Assembly: GCA_029465975.1 (NCBI GenBank)
Contig: CM055756.1
Coordinates: forward strand, 7,875,805-7,939,804
Source of the DNA: Dallia pectoralis
Lineage: Eukaryota; Chordata; Actinopteri; Esociformes; Umbridae
Reading direction: 5' to 3'
Length of the DNA stretch: 64,000 nt
Shown here: positions 1 to 11,900 of the stretch, in pieces
How the letters are laid out: every line of letters starts with the position of its first letter
How positions within the stretch are numbered: position 1 is the first letter of the stretch
Translations under genes and position numbers: made by a program
The notes under the pieces: model-generated
Database searches by the model: none
The model's input: the letters and a program-made list of their open reading frames with translations, nothing else
What the model was told of the DNA's origin: nothing

Positions 1-329
1 TAGTGTATTTGTCCTGCCCTGTTTCACATCTAGGCCAGTTTGGTTTTACGTAATGTCTATTTTCTCTACGGGGAATTTACGGGATGTGGATGTGCTAGAC
101 AGGCGTCAAGCATGTGGAGTCATAAGACCAGGTTCCTGGTTGCTGGTATTCCCATGCTGCTGGGTTACTTACTACCAGCAACCAGTCTGGGTCGAGGGAA
201 GCGCTGAGTCAACTCTCGTCATGTGATGGTCGAGGTCACACTTTGAGATCACTTCCTGAGTCGCAACCATACATTGCCAGAGTCAAGATGGCTTGTTGGA
301 CATAATAAAAGCCATTGGCATATAAACTA

Positions 330-800
330 AACAATATGGCCACCCTCAGGTGAAGCGAATAGCATTGATCATCTCTTAACAAGGGCACATGTCATGGTCG
401 TGCTAGATAAATTGTTAAGCGAACAATCAGATCCTATAGTAAACGTGTTGGATGCAGAAGAAATGGGCTGATATAAGGACCTGAGCGACTTTGACATGGG
501 CCAATTTGTCAAGGCCAGACGATGACGTCAGAGCTTCTCTGAAACAGCACGTTTTCTGGGGTGCTCCCGGTCAGCAGTAATGAGAACCTAAGCACAGGTC
601 ACCTACCTGTTTTATGAAGGTTATGGGAGGACTGTGTCATCGCACCCTGATGTGTGTGTGTGGGGCTGCGTAGCCGCAGACAGGTCCGATGACCCCATGA
701 TGACGCCATTATCACCCCTTTCCACTGTTGAAAGTGCCTACAATGAGTATCTGGGCGTCGGACATGGAGCAATGGAAGATGGTTAATAGGTCATATTATC
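330..800 (+). mobile_element. Tc1-like DNA transposon remnant
   Basis: The stretch follows the order of a fish Tc1-like element. It has a 5' part with the typical phrase around 'gatgcagaagaaatgggc' at about 450, then 'cagcacgttttctggggtgctcc' territory at 545-575, and an inner transposase part around 'ggagcaatggaagatgg' at 765-781. Large parts are missing and no open frame survives, so it is a fossil. Family recognition is from memory. Confidence 0.7.
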
Positions 801-995
801 TGTATGTTAACCAAAATACCCTGAAGCTGGATATGGATTGTAGACCCTGTGTGTGTGCGTGTGCGTGCGCGTGCGTGCGCTAGTCTTTTTGCTCCCTGCG
901 TTATATGGTAACTTAGAATCTGAGTCAACATGACTCCTAGGAAGTCTACTTCTTATAACTGTTGCTTTTTAATTTGTACCTTCATCTCTTTTCAG

Positions 996-1128
996 AGTGG
1001 GCGTGCTGGAGGATGACTTCACGTGTCTGGGGATTATGTGTGCCATCTTCTTCTTTCCCCTGGGGATCCTTTTCTGCCTGGCGCTGCGCCAGAGGAGATG
1101 TCCCAACTGTGACGCCACCTTCGGGTAG
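996..1128 (+). CDS. bri3: bri3 (brain protein I3), last coding exon
   Basis: A pyrimidine-rich acceptor ending in ttttcag at 995 opens a frame that reads VGVLEDDFTCLGIMCAIFFF, then PLGILFCLALRQRRCPNC, then DATFG and a stop at 1126-1128. This is the C-terminal third of BRI3, a small membrane protein of lysosomes and vesicles. It holds one hydrophobic membrane segment followed by a basic stretch and the CPNC pair of the family. The exon enters in phase 2 (one base completes the first codon), which fits the Arg before VGV in mammals. The upstream exons, with the proline-rich N-terminus, lie outside the window. The neighbour baiap2l1 is on the opposite strand, tail to tail, as in human. Confidence 0.9.
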
Positions 1129-2820
1129 AAAGACCAAACTGCGGCTAGCTCTTTCTCACAGGCCGACTTTTTTCTTTTTTTTACTGCGATAATTATTAAA
1201 CACTGATAATGCAATGTATTTTCTTACCATTTAGGAATGACCACAATGAACATATAAGCCAGTCTTGAAATGTAATAGTTTAATCGATGTGAAGACCTGT
1301 CAGCCGTTCTCCATATTCACATGCTCGTCTATCCTACGACAGATTATTTTTTATGTGTTATATAGCGGAGAATCCATATGTTTATCTAATGCTGGTGCCT
1401 TTATAACACTAGTGAGCCGAAAGCCGACCGATCTGTGTTGTGAATAATATCTGCATAGTGCCGATGCTGTACGATCAAGTCGTCCCTGGCCATATAAGCG
1501 TAATTCATTATAACCTAAAGGACAAACGTTCCTGCTCTGCTCTGGTTTGAATATGAGCGTAGAAAGGAACTGCGATCACAACGTGAGTCCGGAACAAATC
1601 ACTTACTTAAGATAAATCCTCTCGGGTTTCGTCAGGTATGATTGAAAAGTTGTGATTTAGATTTTACGCTTGATGCCAAATTCCAATTGCATCAACTGGT
1701 TAAAGTTCAGTTTTGCCATAGCTGAAGCAAGTTTATTGTTTAAAGTTTGTAAAATGTATCACATATGAATGTAAAGAATTACCCATCAAGCGAATACCAC
1801 TGTAAGCAATCATTTTGTATTTGTTTTGAAGGCTTTCTCATTCAGTGTAGGACTGTGTGACAGAAAATAGCCTTCCTTGGCTTTACGCTGGCATGGGGAG
1901 CGTTCGAAAAATTCTGTGCATACATTTGCTGTCCCTTGCGGAGACGAAGAACATTTGATGAAAACCAGCCTCACTGTGTTGCCGGAAATGTTATCATTTA
2001 TTCTGGGGCCGTGTTATATTGTCATTGACCACTGATTTAATTTGGTACAAAATCCGGTTGATTTATTTCATATAAGGCCTCTGTATGCAGACCTCAGGTA
2101 AGCCAGTGTCATGTTCATTAAGCCACACAAAAAGAAAATGGAAAAATGTTAGATGAGAGTATTAACCGAGGCCTCTATTTTATTCTATTTTTTGTCTATA
2201 TACGGCCTTGTGAACACGACCCAGATTCCAATGTCCAAACAATACAATCGTACCACTTCTACCAACGCTTTCCAACCCTGTTCCAGGAGAGCTACCATCC
2301 TGAAGGTTTTCTGTCCAACAGCGAAAAACAAGAGTCGGGTAGCTCTCCAGCTACAGGGTTCCAGCGGCCTCACTTAGAACAAGTCAGGCTACAACCTCTG
2401 CTTCAGTACACCCAGGTACACTCATGTATTTGACCTGCAACCACACAGACTTTTAGCCAAGTTTTGGGGGGTTAGCATTTAGCATTCAACGTATTTGCAT
2501 GAAATGCCTAGGTTAATGTGTTAGCGCTGGATAATGTTTAGGTATCTGGGACATGGTAGCCCTTGGGAGTCTCCCTACGTTAGACAATCAAACACAAATG
2601 TATCTGTAGGAACTGTTATGTCGCTTTCCTAACAGTAGGGCGGGCATGAATACTTCAATCGTTATTGCCTGTTACTGTATATCCGATTTGCCTGCCTCGT
2701 GTAACAATATTTTATAATGTACTATTTGCTTTGAAATCCATTGTGCCCACCACTGTCATGATTGAGATTCGTACTTTTTTATAAAAGATTTATTGTAAAT
2801 AAAGATACAATTGTGACCTA
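1129..2820 (+). other. bri3: bri3 3' UTR
   Basis: No coding potential follows the stop. A canonical AATAAA lies at 2798-2803, with a T/G-rich stretch at 2831-2850, as expected for cleavage around 2,820. The resulting 3' UTR is about 1.7 kb. The small open frames near 2150-2430 look like chance. Confidence 0.6.
2798..2803 (+). terminator. bri3 polyadenylation signal
   Basis: AATAAA followed within about 30-50 bases by a T/G-rich element. It is the first well-placed signal after the bri3 stop. Inference from position only. Confidence 0.55.
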
Positions 2821-2829
2821 ACGATACAT

Positions 2830-4870
2830 GTCTTCGTTGGTTTATGTTTCCATATACATGTAGCGTATCAAACTGAATAGATGGAGTAAGGATCAAGTTC
2901 ACTTCTGTATCTCACTTGTTATGAATCAAAAATGCATCATCAGTACATCTAAACGTATATGCACAGAGTGCAATCATGTCAATGGAAATCAACTGATATG
3001 AATGCTAAATTATCCACAATTATTTTTTGTACATTTTTTCAAGTACAAGCTCACTGTGCTAAATTACACAGCACACGAATGACTTGAACCCTCTGTAGAG
3101 GTCTAGATGTATCACTGGACATTTGTAGTTTAATGGATACATGAACCTCGCACACGAATATAGGCTTTAAACAATGAATACACTATGTCAGAAATATAAC
3201 GTTTCTAAGTCTTTTCAAAAGCCACAGTTATTTGCACCCGTGTATTTGGTTTCACCTATGGAGCACTCTGTTGTCTCCTTGAAGGTTTGATGAGGTAGGA
3301 GAAAATACTGCCAAGTTTCTGAAGCTGGAACCTTGGTCATTTAAAGTGCTTACAAACCACGAAAGAAGAAGTCCACGATATCAACCCATATCATATGACT
3401 ATGGTTACGATACAGATGGTCCCTTGAACTAAACCCTGGTGAGCCGTCAGGGACTTCAGAGAAGGCATACGAATAAAAAGTATTATATCTCCTTTAAACA
3501 TGTCCAGAATTGTTCTGTGTTACAGCATTACTTATTTAATTAGCACAAAAAGTTAAAGCAGAATATTCTATACTAATGTTGATTGCAAAACTATTTAGTG
3601 GTGCATTCTTCAATGAGGCTGCAGCAACGGTTTCCAAATATTGTCATTGGGATTGAAGTCAGGGCCATCTGATGTGAGTTGTTTTCTTTATGTGACTCTC
3701 CTATAAAAGCCACTCTTGTGAAAAACTGGGCAACTGGAAAACCGAATCTCCTTTAGAGTTGTCATGGGCCTCTTTCTGGCTTTCCTGGCTAGTGACATAC
3801 TTTAACATACACATTAACGGTGAGTAGTGACATCTAGTGGCCAGAATGGAATTGACCTTGAACAGGTAATTTATACCAACCAAAGCAGAATAAACACACA
3901 GGAGCAAACGATCGTTCAACAGCTCAACAACACTCCATGACCGCTGTATATCTGATCAACCGTAAACCCGCTTAATATGGACACTGAGCCTCTGTGGATC
4001 AGCAATCTGGTTCAAAGACTTAAAGTACAATACAAACAGAAGTAAAATACAAGAGTTCGCATTCACGCCATTTGTCCTGTTCTGTTCATTCTGATTGGCC
4101 GATGTCACGACTAAGCCCTTTTCCTCAAGTCAACCAACTATTTTTTTGACCAAGAAGTACACCGGCCGAAGACAATAAAGCTGTTATATCACACTTCCTT
4201 CAATCAGAGGATGAAAATGCAACATATTCATAATGCAGCATAGAATATAATCTTAATTAATTAGATAAAAAAGTTCAGAAAAATTCCCTACCCCTGAAAA
4301 TCATCCCCATGTCATTATGCATTATGTGTTAATACATGACTAAAGACTACTGTCTGAGTAACTTACCATCTCCCTGTCTCCTTCCAAAACACGGGCAAAG
4401 CTTCAGTTTAAGGAGGAAACCAAGGATGTCAGTTAAGAATCAGTCACACGGTGACAAAATAAGTAATTAAACTAAGCTTCCTCCAGCTTCCCCTTGGTTG
4501 CTATTAACGGGTTGCGAAGCTCCTAGTCAATGATTATATTGTGCCGTGCTGCTGTGGTTTTGTCCTCGCCACAAAGTATAAAAACAAACATTATCGCTCT
4601 GATCTCTTTTTGTTGGAGTTTTAAGGTCCTGATAGTGAACAAATAAGACGAAAGAAAACTCTGGACAACTCCTTGTTGAGATCGAATAATGCCAAACTAC
4701 AGGTCTATTGTCTGAGCCTTTCTCCCCCCACCAGTCCACCACTGACAGGCGGCCACAACACTGAAACTTTCACAAAATGTTAGGACCAACAATATGCAGT
4801 AAAAATAACCAAACCCAATTTGCATCAACAAATAATAAGTGTCTAAATAGCAAGACAAGCGGCGAATAAA
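2830..4870. other. Intergenic gap between convergent bri3 and baiap2l1 ends
   Basis: About 2 kb of AT-rich DNA between the two 3' ends. I see no exon, tRNA or clear transposon in it. Confidence 0.5.
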
Positions 4871-4878
4871 TAAAACAT

Positions 4879-4884
4879 TTTATT
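4879..4884 (-). terminator. Candidate baiap2l1 polyadenylation signal
   Basis: TTTATT on + is AATAAA on -, about 970 nt downstream of the baiap2l1 stop. It would give a 3' UTR of about 1 kb. Other weaker signals exist nearby. Confidence 0.4.
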
Positions 4885-5854
4885 TGATTTTCATTTAGCA
4901 ATGATCGCAAGCTCAAGGAGGGAGGGGGTCAGAGTAAAATAATAAAATGAATCGCTGTACACGTAACGTCATGGAAACGCAATCCATAAGGCGCGAAGAG
5001 GAAAGCGAAATGTCTGTCAAAATGGGAGTCTATGAGCTCCATTCAAGACATTTGAATAAAAATGTCCACAGCATTAATGGGCCCTGTTCATTAAGGCACA
5101 TAATGGAATAAAACAAGTTCCCTTTTGGACAATATGAGAAACTTTTCTCAACAGTGCATCTGATGTGAGGTGCCTAATGAACACGACCCAATTTACCTGA
5201 ATAACACAGATGACTGTTCTCACAGGCTCCGTTAGTAACAACAGCACTCAACATGTTGGTGTAAAACTGGACAGCATGATGACAGATGACACACTCCATC
5301 ATGTTTGTTGTACACGTCTTGGAAAGTGTTTATAGTGTAGACGAATGTGCACGTGCTCCCCTCGAATAGTTATATCTGACAGTCACCACCACTATCAAAA
5401 GGACCTATGTGAATTGTGATGCAAATGTCCCATACAAAATACACACCTCCTGTGTTCTATGGCAACGAAGAAATCTATGACGAATGATTGTGCAAGCAAA
5501 AAAATGAAATTACAATAGTACATTACACCTTTAGATCGCATGTGGTGTGTCAGCATTCAGAACTACCGAACAAAAATAAGTATAGAAAACATATCTGCGT
5601 CTGTTCGGATAAATACATTCCCCCATCGTCTCAGGGTAAGTGTTTGCGGCCGTAGGGTAACAGTGTAGAAGACAATGTCATTTGAAATGGCATCAGTAGT
5701 AGAGGAGCTACTTGAAAGATGTGAAGCTCGGGGCAGCAGCCCACAACGTCCTGTCATCTAGTCCACTAGTAGTGTCTGGGCCCTGGGTTTAGGCTGCCGG
5801 CTCAAGTTTTAGGTTACAGGAGTGTGGTGATTAGATGTGATGTTGATTAGAGGT

Positions 5855-5927
5855 TTAGATGACTGGGCCGGAGCGGTCATTGGTCACAGTGGGACGCAGC
5901 TTGACTGTGGCGAATGGGTTCCCTCCC
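5855..5927 (-). CDS. baiap2l1: baiap2l1 exon 12 (WH2-like tail and stop)
   Basis: Acceptor CCTCTCTAG, then GGNPFATVKLRPTVTNDRSG, PVI and TAA. NPFATVKLRPTVTNDRS is nearly identical in BAIAP2L1 and BAIAP2L2 and binds actin. The tail ends in PVI, one residue shorter than the ...PIIR I recall for mammals. Confidence 0.95.
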
Positions 5928-8900
5928 CTAGAGAGGAGAGAGAGAAAGAAGTTAATATTGGTGTGACAATATCACAATATAAACTGTGCACATGTTATTG
6001 TTATTTTGAGTGAAGCTTTTTTATGGAGGGAACCACAAATTCCCACACAGACACAAAAACCAGAAGAAAATGGATATAGTGGGGACATGTTGCTTCAATC
6101 TACACGAGGAAGAATGTTTGCTTAGGAGTTAACTATGTTCAAGTTTCCTCTAACTAAAGTTAGGGTGAAAATATGGTTACATTTGATTATCAGGGATTTG
6201 GTTTAGGTGTCCCAACCTTAGATGTAACGTTAGGATTAGGTTAGTTCAGCACGAGTTTCAAATGGGGATAATGGGTATACACACAAGCATATTAACATGT
6301 CAAAAGTGTCTACGTGATTGAATGAGTGACAAATAAAATTACAACATTAACTAGACATGCATTACTGACCCAAGGAAAGGCGGTGGTTTCCCAACTCCAT
6401 TTGGTTGGGTTCCCTATAAACAAATCAAGAGATATATCATTAGACCATATCACCACCATCCCAATGCTCATATTCAGACTCTCCTATTTGACACTTCCTA
6501 GTAATGAGCGGAGACTTGGAGCTGAAACAAAGATGGCCTGGCTTTAAATACTATTGGAAATCGTTGAAATGCTGCATGACAATTGGGCAGGGTTACCAGC
6601 TATTGACACTGTCTTTGTTTTAATTTCAACATGTATTCTCTCTCTCTCCCAAGCACTTAAAATTATGCCAAACCCAGGTGTGGTGAAAAAGCCAAACCGC
6701 AGGTGTGGTGAGAAAGCTTGGTCACCACAGAACACTGACATTAGAATATGAGTCTTCTGAAAGGTGGTGATAAAACAGCTCACTCGCTATAATATTGTAA
6801 GGCTGTATTAGAGTGAGAGAAGTTAGATAAATGCCAAAGTAGCTACTCTGAGGTGAAGTTAGCTCCTTAAACCTTACTGTCAGAATTATATTAACAAAAA
6901 AAATAGAAAGGATTGTCCTCAGCAAAATCCTTCAAGAAAACACCTACTAGTATAGGTCATTTTTATACCGCTGTAGTTCTATAATGCCACCAGTGGAGAG
7001 CAGCAGTAGACAGCCTGAGCCAATAGATCAGCTGTGACCCTAGCCTCAGAGAACAGCACATGTGCTAGCAACCGGGCAGGACAAATAGAGAGGATGACAG
7101 AGAGAAAGACGAACACACACACACTGACCCCAGCGACAGATGTCATAACATCCTACAAATATCTATATTGTGATTGACGCTATAATGTAGCGTCAATTAT
7201 ACTAATTCTCCTTTCTCTCTTTACCACAAACACACACGTACGCACACTAACAGTGGTGCAAACTCAAACACAGATCCACACACCAACTGGACATTTCCTA
7301 TGTACTGCAAAATCTGATAACACTCCCGTACTGAAGCAGCTTGACATGTTCTTCAAGGAGCAATCGATTTTGTAAAGTGCTCCACTCCCTCCTGCAACAA
7401 AGCACCCCCACAACATGATGCTGCCACCCCTGTGCTTCACAGTTGGAATGGTGATCTTTAACTTATAAGCCTCTCCTTTTTCCCTCCTAACATAACAATG
7501 GTCATTATGGCCAAAAAGTTAAATATTTGTTTCATCAGTTTTCATGTTTCAGTCTTTGGTTACATGTGCAGTTGCAAAGCGCAGTCTATCTTTTTCATGC
7601 CGGTTTTGGAGTAGTGGCTTCTTCCTTGCTGAGCAACCTTTCAGTTGATGTTGTTAATAGACATGTTTTACTGTGGATATAGATTATTGTGTACATGTTT
7701 CCTCCAACATCTTCACACAGTTCTTTGCTGTTGTTTTGAGATTGATTTGCACTTTTCGCACCAAGGTACCTTCTCCTCTAAGAAACAGAATCCATCTCCT
7801 TCCTGAGCGACGGCCCCAAGGTGTTTTTTTTAATTGTGTACTATACTTTGTACAGATGATCCTTCAGGGGTTAGGAAATTGCACCAAAGGACGAACCAGA
7901 CTTGTGGAGGTGTACACTATTTTTTATGGTCTTGGCTGATTTCTTTAGATTTTCCCATGACGTCAAGCAAAGCGGTTGTTAGTTAGCCTATAAGAAACTT
8001 CTAAAGCCATGACATCGTTTTCTGGAATTTTAAAAGCTGTTTAACAGCTCAGTCCACATAGTGTATTTAGACTTCTGACATACACAAACACATACGTACA
8101 TACATACATACATACATACATACATACACACACACAAACACATACGTACGTACATACATACATACATGCACACACACACCTAAACACAAAACAATATCCT
8201 ATAGTCTAGACGACAACAAATAGTCAATTCACTGACAAACCTGGACACGCAAACTTTACAAGTTTCACAAACTCCCTAACACAACTACTTATTCTTACGG
8301 AAAGACATATTCTATATGATATTCCCCTGCCACAAAATCATGACACACTGCGAAATGTCACCAACACAATCCTGAGCCTCTCATAGTAAAGAACGTGAAC
8401 ATTGTACAGTTTTCTGTGTCCCAAATTTTCCTCTACATATAATACTTTTGACTTGAATGAACGCTAGCGACAGAAAAAGAAACAGATAATAAACCTAAAA
8501 GACATACAAGGGATTAAGAGAAATTTCTCTGTCTTAGTAGAAAGCGAGGTCGAGTACAGTTCAGATTCACCTTGAGTAGAATTCCATCGAAAAACCAAAC
8601 TGGAGCCACTAGACATACACTGACAGGCATGAAAGAACTCAGACACACACACACACACACACACACAGAACGAACAGACCTGGGACACAGCAGTGTAGTC
8701 TAATAAATATTTCACAGTTTTGAAAGAGAAGATACGTTGAGTAGAGTATCATCTTTCCCAGGTCTCTGTTCATTCAGGTCATACATCACAAATCACAACA
8801 CCATAATAACACATTATGCCTCCTGTTCTTAATTGGCGTGTGCGTGTGATAAATAACCATTCCAACGAATGTCACCAAGACTTCACAATGGGTGCATATC

Positions 8901-11900
8901 AGTCCTGTAAAAGTGGTAATTCTAGATTAGTGGGAAACGTGATGTTACACTACATTCACGCTCTGCCTGGTTCTCTATAGCCGTGCGTTTTGCATGACTT
9001 TAAACAGGGGAAACTTGTTCCACCAGGTTCTTTTTTACTAGGCATATCTTAGAAAGTGTGACACGCATACATGTGCATTTTTGTCTTTCTGGCTTTGAGA
9101 ATTTAACCTGAGACCAAAATGCCCAGAGAGAACCAGAAAACACCGAAGAGCATCTCTCTGTCAGCAAGCAGGTGATTTAACAGCCCTGTGTTTGTTTACA
9201 CATATTTCATGTCCGTCCGGATTGATAAACACGTACAAACTCGAATCAGCCACTGCAATTTTAAAACCCACACATTTCACTGATGGCTTTGCATGCATGC
9301 AAAAGCAGGAGTTGGAGGAGGGTGTTGACTCAGTGCTGGTTTAGGAATTGACACGCAAAGTGTTCGACCTGAAGAGAGAGACGGGTACAGTGGGATCTGT
9401 GAAAGACTATATGGACACTATAACTGGTTTTCACAGTCCACAGGATTATTTAGAGCCATTGTTAAGGCAATACTAATTGGTTTCTGATCTGTTTTACAAG
9501 GCACTTCACACCTGAACTCTTGTCATACATATCCATCAACAGCAGCTTATCAGGTTTGACCGAGCCCTGCCCCGGTCCCTTCACCTTCAGTTTAGCCACC
9601 CCTATACGGGCTACGACAAAAACCTGTTACAGGTGTCTAATCAATCCTCTGACATATATGATTATATATTCTGACCATGGGATGTTGTCCTGAAATTAAT
9701 AGAACCTCTATCTGCAGTAGAGTCTAAATGGTTTGTACTGTACGACATGAACAAATGTTGGGAATTATTATTTACAGTATTCCAGTGCTGAGGTAGATAA
9801 TATATACTGGATTAATGGGTAAATAGATAAAAACAGATACAACTAGAAAAGAGAAAACACTGGGTGATGTTGAAAGAAGATTGGATTGTGTTAAAACCAC
9901 TATCTAGATTACAGAAACATAGGTTAATTGAACAGTTAGTCGGCTTTAGCAACTGAGTAATGAGGGGTGTGTCTGTTACACCCAGGTAAGTAGGGGTGTG
10001 TCTGTTACACCCAGGTAATTAGGGGTGTGGCCGTTACCCACAGGTAATTAGGGGTGTGGCTGTTACTTACAGGTAATTAGGGGTGTGGCTGTTACTTACA
10101 GTTAATTAGGGGTGTGGCTGTTACCAACAGTAAATTAGGGGTGTGGCTGTTACCCACAGGTAATTAGGGGTGTGGCTGTTACCCACAGTTAATTAGGCTG
10201 TTACCCACAGTTAATCAAATATTATTAATATTTGGTGTCCTATTTTCATGCTGGGATATATTTGAGAGAAAATTAACAGCTGAAATGTGCAGTTTAAATA
10301 AGTATTCTTAGACTACAGGCCTGCACACAAGCACGTGCAACCGGATTGGCAAGACAACATGCCTCTCATTCATAACAATTTATCATCAGGTTTGCTGACG
10401 ACACCACGACTGTTGGTCTGATAAGCACCGGCGACAAGCCAGCCTGCACAGAATGGTATGCAAACTGCAAGTGTGGTGCCAGGGAAACAAATTCCTCCTC
10501 ACAATTAGCAAAACAGGAGATTCACGTTGATCTTAGAGGAGGGAACACGCTCCGATACAAGCCAATGGCGTTAAACGGAGTCTACTTTTAAATGCCTCTG
10601 CGTCGACATGAGCAGATGACATGTTATGAACCATTAACACCATGGATGTTGTCAAGACGGTGCCACCATGACTCTAGAATCTGACCTGTGGACAGATGGG
10701 TCCGGCGAACCCAGGTTCTCTCCAAATACTATTGTTGTACTAGTGAGAGCGTCCTGACTAGATCAAGATACTTAATATGACTGCAGAGCCATTCAGCATG
10801 AGATACAGAGGGCACATTAATGGGGGCATGACCCACAATCTGAAGAATGCCTGATGAAACCTGCAGAACTTTCACCCCCCCAGTGACGTGCTGTTAATTC
10901 GCATATAATAATTACACGATTTACAAATATACTGCAACTAATGACCGCTGCATAGCAAACATTCATCAGAAATCTTTTCATCTTATGAATGCACAATGCT
11001 TGTTCGGACTGAGATATGACTTGTGTTATTCTTGTTTGGTTCAACAGGTGTAGATTCTGATCTTCACATCGCATGTATCCACACGTGACCTGGGATTTAA
11101 CAGACGCCAAGGCCTCAGAAAGAAAATAAGCCCTACAACGACCACATACTTTACGCTGGTTTTTGGCGCTTACGTCTTGATGAAAAATAGCCCATATAGC
11201 GTGTTGGCAGCATGAGGGTGGCATCGATATAGCTTTAGAGATTTGGTCACATCAAAACTCAGCAAACGTCAATACATGTCCAGCTGAAATAGTACATGTG
11301 TGCCACAACCTCTGATAAGATCAGGTAGCTAGTGACCATCAAGTATCTGGTGTCGCCTTAGATACGAGTGGCTGGCAACAGTAGATTATACAGGGCTGAT
11401 TCGGATGCTGTAATACAATCACTACAACGGCTCGGCACATGAGATTTACTTGAACTTGAATTTGCATGTCCACTCTATTCCTTCTGTTTCTATGGGATCC
11501 GATCTGATCTGCAGTTCAATGGGTCTTAATGGAAGGGGCACTAGGGTGTGAGGGAACCTGACCGTATGTTCGGAGGAGCCGGAGTAGGCAGTGGGGGTGT
11601 TCTGGGTGCTGCTGGGGAGGACACTCCTCTTGGGGGAGTTGCTGTAGTCAGGTTGGGGGAGGATCATCGAGGACTCGTCAGTTTCTGTGTCCTGGTGGAG
11701 CAGGTTCACCACACTCTTACTGCGAGTAGGTGGACCGTCCATGCTATTGTGAGAAGAGGAGGGGGGGCAGGGGGCAGAAGGAGAAAGGAGAAATGGGAAA
11801 GGGAAAGACGGAGGGCAAAAGGAGAAAGGGAAGGACAGAGGGCAAAAGGAGAAAGGAGAAATGAGAAAGGGAAGGACGGAGGGCAAAAGGAGAAAGGGAA

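Noticed and set aside
10817..11224. A 135-codon Cys-rich frame on -
   Set aside because: It lies in intron 11, has no splice-consistent partners and resembles no known family; probably chance.
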